From a bacterium (GTDB lineage Bacteria; Krumholzibacteriota; Krumholzibacteriia; LZORAL124-64-63): DNA of 64,000 nucleotides. The DNA lies in NCBI GenBank assembly GCA_016712675.1, contig JADJQR010000001.1, positions 1,674,001 to 1,738,000 on the forward strand, given 5' to 3'. Each line of letters begins with the position of its first letter. The stretch's first letter is position 1. The position numbers and the translations under genes were made by a program. Below the pieces are notes generated by a model. That model saw only the letters and a list, made by a program, of their open reading frames with translations. It was not told the DNA's origin and made no database searches. Positions 30,124-37,592 of the stretch are shown in pieces.

Positions 30124-31125
30124 ATGCGTGTGGAACTGGCGGCGCCCCCCTGGGCCACCCACCTGCTGAGCGACCTGACCGACTGGCAGCGGGCACCGGT
30201 GCCGGTGGCCGACCTGGCGCCCCTGGAACTGCCGGACGACGTCTACTTCGAGTACGCCTGGCTGGACCGCGACGGCCAGCGGCGCGAGGATCCGGCCAAC
30301 TCGAATCCGCGTTTGAACCCGTGGTGGCCCTATGCCTGCCACCTGGCCGGACCGGCGTACCGGCCCGATCCCGATGCCGCCGTGGCTGCGGGGCTGACAC
30401 CGCGTGGGCGGACCATACGCCTGGAGATCACATCCGGACGGCTGGGCCAGCGCCGTCACGTGCTGGTGTACACGCCTGCCGGCTGCGCCGAACGGGCGCT
30501 GCCGGCCGTCCTCTTCCAGGACGGCAAGGCCTACCAGGGCTGGGGGCGGGTGCCGCAGGTCCTGGACCTGCTGCTGGCCCGCGGTGAGGTGGCGCCTGCG
30601 CATCTGGTCTTCGTGCCTCCGGTCGAGCGGACGGCCGAGTACTTCTTCAACCCCACTTACCGCTGTTTCCTGCTGGACGAAGCGCTTCCCGCAGTGGCCG
30701 ACCGGGTGGCGCTGGCGGGCCCATGGGTGGCCTGGGGCGCCAGTCTGGGCGGTCTGCTCAGCGCTCAATTGGCCTGGGAAGCGCCTGGGACCTTTCGGGC
30801 GGTGGTGGCCCAGTCGGGGGCCTTCCTGTTCTCGCCGGACATGACGCGCGGCAATCCCTTCCACGGACACGAGTCGTTTCTCAAAGTTGTGGTGCAATCA
30901 CCACAACCCGGCGTCTCGGTTCACCTGGACTGCGGCACTTTGGAGTGGCTCCTGCCGAGCAATCGGCGGCTGGCCGAGGCACTGCGGCAGGGGGGGCACG
31001 ACGTGCACCTGGTCGAGCGTGCGGCCGGGCACAACTGGGTCAATTGGCGCAACGGTCTGGCCGACGGGTTGCGCTTCAGCCTGGGCCGCGCGGCCGACGA
31101 CGACGAAGTTGCCGGGTCGGCTTAG
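30124..31125 (+). CDS. Esterase, Fes/esterase-D type with N-terminal CBM48-like domain
   Basis: 333 residues. Residues 1-95 are an early-set/CBM48-like fold (THLLSDLTDWQRAPVPV and YFEYAWLDRDGQ), as in enterochelin esterases. Residues about 100-325 are an alpha/beta hydrolase: HVLVYTPAG, LFQDGKAYQGWG, the nucleophile elbow WGASLGGLLSA and the late His in AAGHNWVNWR. It hydrolyses an unknown ester; siderophore or acyl substrates are family possibilities. The start lies 12 bases after bipA. Confidence 0.88.
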   Translation: MRVELAAPPWATHLLSDLTDWQRAPVPVADLAPLELPDDVYFEYAWLDRDGQRREDPANSNPRLNPWWPYACHLAGPAYRPDPDAAVAAGLTPRGRTIRLEITSGRLGQRRHVLVYTPAGCAERALPAVLFQDGKAYQGWGRVPQVLDLLLARGEVAPAHLVFVPPVERTAEYFFNPTYRCFLLDEALPAVADRVALAGPWVAWGASLGGLLSAQLAWEAPGTFRAVVAQSGAFLFSPDMTRGNPFHGHESFLKVVVQSPQPGVSVHLDCGTLEWLLPSNRRLAEALRQGGHDVHLVERAAGHNWVNWRNGLADGLRFSLGRAADDDEVAGSA

Positions 31126-31226
31126 TGGGCTCTTGCTCCGCGGGCAACGGTACCGCATCCTTGGGGGGCGGCCCGCGGGGGAGCGGGCACGTGGATCCAA
31201 CTCTTGGACAAGGAAGGAAACGGAAC

Positions 31227-31700
31227 ATGCGCACCATGGTCCTGATCGTGACGCTCGTGGCAACCCTGGCGGCCAGCGCCGCGCTGGCCGGCGAGACCAA
31301 GACCTACGGCAAGGGCGTGGCCGGCGCCGACACCGTGAAGGTCAGCGACCTGTTGGCCAACCCGGAGGCCTGGGTCGGCAAGACCATCCGGGTGCAGGGC
31401 AAGGCCGTCGGCGTCTGCGAACACCGCGGCTGCTGGGTCAACCTGGCGTCGGACGTCGAGGGCCAGACGGTCCGCGTGAAGGTCAAGGACGGCGAGATCG
31501 TGTTCCCGCCCGCGATGCAGGGCGACATGGTCATCGCCGAAGGCGTCTGGACGGCCAACCAACTGGACATGGAGACGACCAAAAAGGTCTGCGAGCACCA
31601 GGCGAAGGAGAAGGGCGAGACGTTCGACCCGAATTCGGTGACGTCGTGCATGACGCTCTACCAGCTGAGCGGCACCGGCGCCGTCGCGACGAAGAACTGA
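31227..31700 (+). CDS. DUF4920-type secreted protein
   Basis: 157 residues from ATG 31227 behind AAGGAAGG. Residues 1-22 form a signal peptide (MVLIVTLVATLAASAALAG). The mature domain carries GKTIRVQGKAVGVCEHRGCWVNL, a C-x4-C motif of the DUF4920 family, and ends with a CMTLYQLSGTGAVA segment; another Cys lies in KKVCEHQ. The conserved Cys/His cluster could hold a metal, which is inference. It is seven bases from the PepSY-TM gene and probably forms an operon with it. Confidence 0.75.
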   Translation: MRTMVLIVTLVATLAASAALAGETKTYGKGVAGADTVKVSDLLANPEAWVGKTIRVQGKAVGVCEHRGCWVNLASDVEGQTVRVKVKDGEIVFPPAMQGDMVIAEGVWTANQLDMETTKKVCEHQAKEKGETFDPNSVTSCMTLYQLSGTGAVATKN

Positions 31701-31707
31701 CCGCCGG

Positions 31708-32271
31708 ATGCGCGACTTCCGCAAGGTCTGCTGGACCCTGCACCGGGAGATCGGCTTCCTGGTGGTGGGCCTGACGATCGTCTATGCCATCAGCGGCATC
31801 GCGGTCAACCACGCCCACCACTGGGACGCCAACTACGCACGCGTGTCCGAGCCGGTGCGCATCGAGCCGACCGGCGCCGGGCCCACGGCAGAGGTCGAAC
31901 CGCTGGTCCTGGAGCGTCTGGGCCTTGAACGCGCGCAGGTCAAGACCACGTGGCGCGCCTCGCCCGAGGTGCTGCAGGTCTTCCTGGAGGGCGGCGGCTA
32001 CGAGGTAAACCTGGTGACCGGTGACGGTGTGCGGAAGGGCTTCCGACCTCGCCCGCTGTTGTTCGACCTCAATTTCATGCACCTGAACACCGGCAAGGGA
32101 CCGTGGACGGTCATCGCCGACGTCTACGCGGGGCTGCTGGTGGTACTGGCCCTGACCGGCCCGCTGTTGGTGCGCGGGCGGAAGGGCCTGGCCGGGCGTG
32201 GCGGCGTGTTGATGGGGGTGGGGATCGTCCTGCCGGTCGTCTATGCGATCGTGATGAGGTTCACGCGGTAG
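31708..32271 (+). CDS. PepSY-associated membrane protein
   Basis: 187 residues. The N-terminus WTLHREIGFLVVGLTIVYAISGIAVNH is the first PepSY-TM helix with its His residues. About 80 residues of periplasmic PepSY-like domain follow, then LNFMHLNTGKGPWTVIADVYAG and two more helices (LLVVLALTGPLLV; VGIVLPVVYAIVM). This family is found with iron and siderophore reductases and membrane redox proteins. Its pairing with the DUF4920 gene suggests a shared envelope role, possibly in metal or electron handling. Confidence 0.85.
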   Translation: MRDFRKVCWTLHREIGFLVVGLTIVYAISGIAVNHAHHWDANYARVSEPVRIEPTGAGPTAEVEPLVLERLGLERAQVKTTWRASPEVLQVFLEGGGYEVNLVTGDGVRKGFRPRPLLFDLNFMHLNTGKGPWTVIADVYAGLLVVLALTGPLLVRGRKGLAGRGGVLMGVGIVLPVVYAIVMRFTR

Positions 32272-32302
32272 GTTCCGCAACTGGACGCCGACGATCCGCA
32301 AT

Positions 32303-32328
32303 GGCCCCCGCTCCCGTGGAGCGGGGCC
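32303..32328. terminator. Bidirectional terminator between PepSY-TM and DinB genes
   Basis: GGCCCCCGCTC and GAGCGGGGCC pair with one bulged C around a CCGTG loop, between two convergent genes. Confidence 0.65.
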
Positions 32329-32356
32329 GTCTCATGGTGCCGGTCGGGGGCGAGGC

Positions 32357-32830
32357 CTACTCGCCGTACGGCATCGGCGGCGCGTAGCCGAGCAGGCGTG
32401 CGTAGACCGACAGCGCGCCGCGGTGATGGGCCATGTGTTCGGCGATGGCGCCGATGATCGCTACCCGCGGCTCGCCGCCCATGATGGGGCCGGCGGCGAT
32501 CGGTGCCAGCAACTCGGCATCGCTGCGGGACCCGAGGGCCGAAGTCGCGGCATCGACAGACCGCGCCAGCCAGGTGAACGCTTCCGGCAGCGACTCGACG
32601 CGACGCACCGCCGCGTGCTGTGCCGCGAAGTCGAGGTCGAAACCGGACGGCTGGAAAGCGCCCTCGACGAACCAGTCGATGGTCTGGGCGACGTGGGCCA
32701 CGTGTTGCGCGACCGAGAACTGCCCCGGCACCGGCGCGTAGCGCGCATCCTCGTCCTTGAACACGCTGCAAGTGCGGCTGAAGAACTGCAGCGACTGCTT
32801 GAGCAGCCGGACCTGTGCGTTGGCGGACAT
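32357..32830 (-). CDS. DinB-family protein
   Basis: 157 residues, a four-helix bundle with the DinB/YfiT metal-binding His pattern: AQHVAHVAQTIDW near residue 45 and AEHMAHHRGALSVYARLLG near 133. Members are thiol S-transferases or unknown damage-inducible proteins. PMPYGE ends the chain, as is common in this family. It stands alone, convergent with the PepSY-TM gene. The function is not readable. Confidence 0.9.
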   Translation of the reverse strand: MSANAQVRLLKQSLQFFSRTCSVFKDEDARYAPVPGQFSVAQHVAHVAQTIDWFVEGAFQPSGFDLDFAAQHAAVRRVESLPEAFTWLARSVDAATSALGSRSDAELLAPIAAGPIMGGEPRVAIIGAIAEHMAHHRGALSVYARLLGYAPPMPYGE

Positions 32831-33131
32831 CGCGATTCCTCCCCGGTGGGCTGGATCCGTCGGCGACCACGCCTGTTCGGCCTTGCGAGCGGCGCCGACA
32901 CTGATGGCAGTCTACCCGTGACCGACAACGGTGTCACGCCCTGATTGCGCGCAGCGAAACTCCTGCGAGCGACCGGTTTCCCGCGGCGGCGCTAGCCTTG
33001 ACTGGCCCGTCGCCGCCCTCTAGCTTTGCCGGCGCGCCGGAGGACGGCCTCGTTCGTTCGGGCCGGCGCCGGGCACCCTCTCCTGGGATCGGCACCAGCC
33101 CGGCGGCAGGCTCCAGCCAAGTGGTGATGAT
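32831..33131. other. 301-base divergent intergenic region
   Basis: It separates the dinB-like gene from the lysine operon. It holds the promoter at 32998-33026. I see no further gene, and no clear operator palindrome. Confidence 0.5.
32998..33026 (+). promoter_or_regulatory. Sigma70 promoter for the lysine-degradation operon
   Basis: TTGACT at 32998-33003, 17 bases, TAGCTT at 33021-33026, giving a leader of about 100 bases before the GTG start. Confidence 0.65.
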
Positions 33132-34451
33132 GTGGGCGTGACGATCGGCATCCGACGCGAGGACAAGAACAGGTGGGAGCGGCGCGTGCCGCTGGCGCCG
33201 GGCGACGTTGCGGCGCTGCGCGCGGCGCACGACCTGGACTTCGTCGTCCAATCGTCCCCGATCCGCGTCTTCGCCGACGACGAGTACGCCGCGGCCGGGG
33301 CGACCGTGGCCGAGGACCTGTCTCGCGCGAGCATCGTCGTGGCGGTCAAGGAGATCCCGCTGGCCCTGCTCCGCGAACGCACGACCTACCTCTTCTTCTC
33401 CCACACGGTCAAGGGCCAGAAGTACAACATGCCGCTGCTGCAGCGGATCCTGGACCTCGGGGCCACGCTCATCGACTACGAACGCATCGTCAACGAGCAG
33501 AACCGACGTCTGATCTTTTTCAGCCTCCATGCCGGTTACGCGGGCATCGTGGAGACGCTGGCGGCGCTCGGACGTCGCCTGGCTGCGCAGGGGCGGGCGA
33601 CCGCGCTGGCCGACCTGCGGCCGGCGCACGAGTACGGCGACCTCGGCGCGATGAAGGCCCACCTGCGTCAAGTCGGGGCAAAACTGGCCGACGGCGTCGG
33701 GGACGAGGCGCCGCTGGTGATCGGCGTGGCGGGGTATGGCAACGTGGCGGCGGGCTGCCGCGAGATGCTCGATTGCCTGCCGGTGCGCGACGTGGCGGTG
33801 GCCGATTTGCCGGCGCTGGCGAACCGGACGGCTCGCGAGACCGGGCCGCTCCTGACGGTCACGTTCCGCGAGGAGCACCTGGTCGAACCGCGCTCGGCCG
33901 ACGCCCAGTTCGTGTTGCAGGACTACTACCAGCGGCCGGAGAACTACCGCGGCGTCTTCGAGCGGCACCTGCCGCACCTCGATGTCCTGGTCAACTCGAT
34001 CTACTGGGACACGCCGTACCCGCGCCTGGTGACCCGCCGGTGGGCCCGCGGCGCCTGGGGCGGCGGGAAACAGCCGCGGTTGCAGGTGATCGGTGACATC
34101 AGCTGCGACCTGGAGGGAGCCATCGAATTGACCGCGCGGCCCACGATGCCCGACGAGCCCTGCTACGTCGCGGTGCCCGACAGCGGCGAACTGGTGCCGG
34201 GCGTGGTTGGGCCCGGGCCGGCGATCATGGCCGTGGACAACCTCCCCTGCGAGGTGCCGAGGGAATCGTCGCTCTACTTCAGCCGCGTGCTGGGCGAGAT
34301 GATCCCGGCGCTGGCGCAGGCCGACTTCCGCGAGAGCTTCGAGAGCCTGCTGCTGCCGACGCACCTCAAGAAGGCGGTCATCGCCCACCGCGGCGCGCTG
34401 GCGCCCGATTATCGATACCTGCAGGAATACCTGGACCGCGGCCGGCGCTGA
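33132..34451 (+). CDS. Lysine-ketoglutarate reductase (saccharopine-forming)
   Basis: 439 residues from GTG 33132. The family is the LKR half of the animal and plant bifunctional LKR/SDH protein: IGIRREDKNRWERRVPLAPGDV at the N-terminus, FADDEYAAAGATV, TYLFFSHTVKGQKYNMPLL, LIDYERIVNEQNRRLIFF and the dinucleotide-binding VIGVAGYGNVAAGCREML. It joins L-lysine and 2-oxoglutarate with NAD(P)H to make saccharopine. The gene is followed 41 bases later by the saccharopine dehydrogenase gene and then an ALDH7 gene, which strongly supports the assignment. An alanine-dehydrogenase-like enzyme is the alternative by fold. Confidence 0.9.
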   Translation: MGVTIGIRREDKNRWERRVPLAPGDVAALRAAHDLDFVVQSSPIRVFADDEYAAAGATVAEDLSRASIVVAVKEIPLALLRERTTYLFFSHTVKGQKYNMPLLQRILDLGATLIDYERIVNEQNRRLIFFSLHAGYAGIVETLAALGRRLAAQGRATALADLRPAHEYGDLGAMKAHLRQVGAKLADGVGDEAPLVIGVAGYGNVAAGCREMLDCLPVRDVAVADLPALANRTARETGPLLTVTFREEHLVEPRSADAQFVLQDYYQRPENYRGVFERHLPHLDVLVNSIYWDTPYPRLVTRRWARGAWGGGKQPRLQVIGDISCDLEGAIELTARPTMPDEPCYVAVPDSGELVPGVVGPGPAIMAVDNLPCEVPRESSLYFSRVLGEMIPALAQADFRESFESLLLPTHLKKAVIAHRGALAPDYRYLQEYLDRGRR

Positions 34452-34492
34452 GCCGGCGGGGCGCGGCCGGAGCGCCGGAGAGGGGCACGAGC

Positions 34493-35812
34493 ATGGCGAG
34501 GATCCTGGTCCTGGGCGCGGGCATGGTGGCCGGCCCCCTGGTGAGGTACCTGCTGGACGCGGGTGCCGACCTGTCGGTCACCAGCCTCGACGCGGCCGAA
34601 GCCGAGCGCCTGGTTGGCGGTCACGCCCGTGGAAGGGCCCTGCGGTTCGATCTGGCCGACGACGACGGCCTGTCGGCGCTCGTGGCGGCCCACGAACTGA
34701 CGGTCAGCCTGGTGCCGTACGCCTTCCACCCGAAAGTGGCCGGTCACTGTCTCCGCCACGGCCGGCACCTGATCACCGCCTCGTACGTAGCGCCCGCCAT
34801 GCAGGAACTGGATGCGGCCGCGCGCGCCCAGGGCCTGACCTTCCTGAACGAACTGGGTCTGGATCCGGGCATCGACCACATGTCGGCGATGCGGGTGATC
34901 GACGGTATCGCGGCGGAGGGCGGCCGGCTCCGTTCGTTCCGTTCCTACTGCGGGGGCCTGCCCGCCCCGGACGCCAACGACAATCCCCTGGGCTACAAGT
35001 TCTCGTGGGCGCCGCGCGGCGTGCTGCTGGCGTGCCGCAATGCGGCGCGCTACCGGCGCGAGGGGCGCGAGGTGGCGGTGCCGGCGGAGAGGCTCTTCCG
35101 CGAGATGCACCTGCTGCACGTGCCGGGAGCGGGAGACTTCGAGGCCTACCCCAACCGCGACTCGCTGGTCTACCTGGACGCGTACGGGCTGCCGGGCGAC
35201 ATCGAGACGCTGTTCCGCGGGACGCTACGCAACATCGGCTGGTGCGATACGCTGCACGCCTTCGGGCGCCTGGGCCTATTGGACGATCGGCCCCGCGAGG
35301 GCGGCGCCACCCGCCGCGCCTTCGTGCGGTCCCTGCTGGGGGCAGCAGAGGGCGAGTCGGCGCGTGGGGCGGCGACGCGGCGGCTGGGTGCGGCCCCCGG
35401 TTGCCTGCCGGCGGCGAACCTGGAGTGGCTCGGCCTGGACGACGACGCGCCGCTGCCGGCCGGCCCGCGCGCGCCCCTGGACGTGCTGGGCGACGCCATG
35501 CTGGGAAAGCTCGCCTACGGACCTGGCCAACGCGACATGGTCGTCATGTTCCACGAGTTCCTGCACGACACGGCGGCCGGGGGTCGTCGCCGCACGACCT
35601 CGCGCCTGATCGCCTGCGGCGAGCCGGATGGCGACACGGCCATGGCGCGCACGGTGTCGTTGCCGGCGGCGGTGGCAGCCAAGCTGGTTCTGGAGGGCAA
35701 GCTGGCCGAGCGCGGCGTGCTGCGCCCGGTCACGCCCGCGATCTACGGCCCGGTGATGGCCGAACTGGCCGCGCTCGGGATCGACTGCCTGGAAGAGACG
35801 GAAGACTGCTGA
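34493..35812 (+). CDS. Saccharopine dehydrogenase (glutamate-forming)
   Basis: 439 residues. A Rossmann start (ILVLGAGMVAGPLVRYL) is followed by family-specific segments: SLVPYAFHPKVAGHCL, LNELGLDPGIDHMSAMRVID, the YCGGLPAPDANDNPLGYKFSW substrate region and YPNRDSLVYLDAYG. These match the SDH half of eukaryotic AASS and the yeast Lys9 type. It oxidises saccharopine to 2-aminoadipate 6-semialdehyde plus glutamate. GGGGCACGAGC precedes the ATG. It is the middle gene of the lysine operon. Confidence 0.95.
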   Translation: MARILVLGAGMVAGPLVRYLLDAGADLSVTSLDAAEAERLVGGHARGRALRFDLADDDGLSALVAAHELTVSLVPYAFHPKVAGHCLRHGRHLITASYVAPAMQELDAAARAQGLTFLNELGLDPGIDHMSAMRVIDGIAAEGGRLRSFRSYCGGLPAPDANDNPLGYKFSWAPRGVLLACRNAARYRREGREVAVPAERLFREMHLLHVPGAGDFEAYPNRDSLVYLDAYGLPGDIETLFRGTLRNIGWCDTLHAFGRLGLLDDRPREGGATRRAFVRSLLGAAEGESARGAATRRLGAAPGCLPAANLEWLGLDDDAPLPAGPRAPLDVLGDAMLGKLAYGPGQRDMVVMFHEFLHDTAAGGRRRTTSRLIACGEPDGDTAMARTVSLPAAVAAKLVLEGKLAERGVLRPVTPAIYGPVMAELAALGIDCLEETEDC

Positions 35813-35883
35813 TCCGGTAGACAGCTGACGAGTCCGGGACTCGGTCCCCGGCCGCGGCGCCGCTCCAACGAGGGGAACAGGAC

Positions 35884-37464
35884 ATGGCCAAGAAGCAACC
35901 CACCCAAGGCGCGCCGACCAAGGCGCAACCGACCCTGACGAAAGCCCGCATCTTCCGGGAACTGGGGCTGTCGGCGAAGCTGAAGGGCGCCAACTGCGGC
36001 GGCGAGTGGTTCGCCTCGAGCGGCGACTGGCTGGACTCCCGCAATCCGACCAACGGCGAACTGCTGGCGCGCATCGAGCAGGCCGACAGCGCCGACTACG
36101 CGAAGGTGATGGCGGCGTCCAAGGCGGCGTTCCTGTCCTGGCGCATGCTGCCGACGCCGCGGCGCGGCGAGATCGTCCGTCAGCTGGGCGAGGCCCTGCG
36201 CCAGAAGAAGGACGTCCTGGGCGCTCTGGTCAGCCTGGAGATGGGCAAGATCCTGACCGAAGGTCTCGGCGAAGTGCAGGAGATGATCGACATCTGCGAC
36301 TACGCCGTCGGGCTCTCGCGCACCCTCAGCGGCCCCACGCTGCAGAGCGAACGGCCGAAGCACCGCATGATGGAGCAGTGGCATCCCCTGGGCGTGGTCG
36401 GCGTGATCAGCGCCTTCAACTTCCCCGTCGCGGTCTGGTCCTGGAATGCGGCGCTGGCCTGGGTGTGCGGCGACAGCGTGCTCTGGAAGCCGTCGAGCAA
36501 GACGCCGTTGTGCGCCGTGGCCTGCCAGAACATCGCCAACGAGGTCTTCCAGCGGAACGGCCTGCCCGAGGGCCTGACCAGCGTCGTGATCGGCAAGGGC
36601 TCGACCGTCGGCGAGGTCATGATCAAGGACCACGACCTGCCGCTGATCAGCTTCACGGGGTCGACCAAGATGGGTCGCCGGATCGGCGGAATCATCGGTG
36701 AACGCCTCGGCCGCAGCATCCTCGAACTGGGGGGCAACAACGCGATCGTCATCTCCGACAAGGCCGACCTGACCTGTGCCCTGGCCAGCGCCTTCTTCGG
36801 CGCCGTGGGCACCGCCGGCCAGCGCTGCACCAGCACCCGCCGCCTGATCATCCACGAGAAGGTCTACGACGCCTTCCTGCAGAAGCTGATCGCCAACTAC
36901 AAGCGCGTGCGCATCGGCGACCCGCTCGATCCGGCGACGCTGATGGGGCCGCTGATCGACGAAGGTGCGGTCAAGGACTTCGAGACGGCCATCGAGGCGG
37001 CGAAGAAGCAGGGTGGAAAGGTTCTCTATGGCGGCAAGGTGCTCTCGCCGTTCGGCGCGCGGACCTTCGTGCAGCCCACGATCATCGAGCTGCGCAACGA
37101 GGCCGAGATCGTCCAGACCGAGACCTTCGCACCCATCCTGTACGTGATGAAGTACCGGAAGCTGGACGACGCCATCGCCATGCACAACGGCGTCCCGCAG
37201 GGTCTCAGCAGCTCGATCTATACCGACAGCCTGGCCGAGGGCGAGCGTTTCCTGAGCGCCGAGGGCAGCGACTGCGGCATCGCGAACGTGAACATCGGCA
37301 CCAGCGGGGCCGAGATCGGCGGCGCCTTCGGCGGCGAGAAGGAGACCGGCGGCGGGCGCGAGAGCGGGTCGGACTGCTGGAAGACCTACATGCGTCGGCA
37401 GACCAACACGATCAACTGGGGTGGGGAGATCCACCTGGCGCAGGGCGTCGAGTTCCATCCGTAG
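35884..37464 (+). CDS. ALDH7-family 2-aminoadipate semialdehyde dehydrogenase
   Basis: 526 residues, of the antiquitin (ALDH7A1) type. The catalytic Cys315 lies in GTAGQRCTSTRR and the general-base Glu in ILELGGNNAIV; the oxyanion Asn is in ISAFNFPVAVW and the NAD loop in FTGSTKMGRRI. The first 15 residues are a Lys/Thr/Gln-rich extension. Together with the preceding two enzymes it completes lysine to 2-aminoadipate: NAD-dependent oxidation of the semialdehyde. It ends the operon; a 13-bp hairpin follows. Confidence 0.95.
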   Translation: MAKKQPTQGAPTKAQPTLTKARIFRELGLSAKLKGANCGGEWFASSGDWLDSRNPTNGELLARIEQADSADYAKVMAASKAAFLSWRMLPTPRRGEIVRQLGEALRQKKDVLGALVSLEMGKILTEGLGEVQEMIDICDYAVGLSRTLSGPTLQSERPKHRMMEQWHPLGVVGVISAFNFPVAVWSWNAALAWVCGDSVLWKPSSKTPLCAVACQNIANEVFQRNGLPEGLTSVVIGKGSTVGEVMIKDHDLPLISFTGSTKMGRRIGGIIGERLGRSILELGGNNAIVISDKADLTCALASAFFGAVGTAGQRCTSTRRLIIHEKVYDAFLQKLIANYKRVRIGDPLDPATLMGPLIDEGAVKDFETAIEAAKKQGGKVLYGGKVLSPFGARTFVQPTIIELRNEAEIVQTETFAPILYVMKYRKLDDAIAMHNGVPQGLSSSIYTDSLAEGERFLSAEGSDCGIANVNIGTSGAEIGGAFGGEKETGGGRESGSDCWKTYMRRQTNTINWGGEIHLAQGVEFHP

Positions 37465-37491
37465 CGTCGAACGGGCGATTCCTGCCGGGAA

Positions 37492-37522
37492 GCGGGCCCG
37501 GGGACTGGATCCCCGGGCCTGC
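37492..37522 (+). terminator. Strong hairpin after the lysine operon
   Basis: GCGGGCCCGGGGA pairs with TCCCCGGGCCTGC over 13 bp (one G-T) around a CTGGA loop, 27 bases past the ALDH stop. There is no long T-run, but the stem is very stable. Confidence 0.7.
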
Positions 37523-37592
37523 GTCGGTCCCGGCCGGCGCCGGCGCCGGTTCCGGCAACGCGCGCTGGCACGGTCCGGCATCATCCGGTAGC

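Noticed and set aside
37571-37587. TGGCACG...GGCAT resembling a sigma54 -24/-12 promoter before the receiver/PPDK-N gene.
   Set aside because: The GC of the -12 element is one base too close to the GG of the -24 element, and TT of the -12 is missing.
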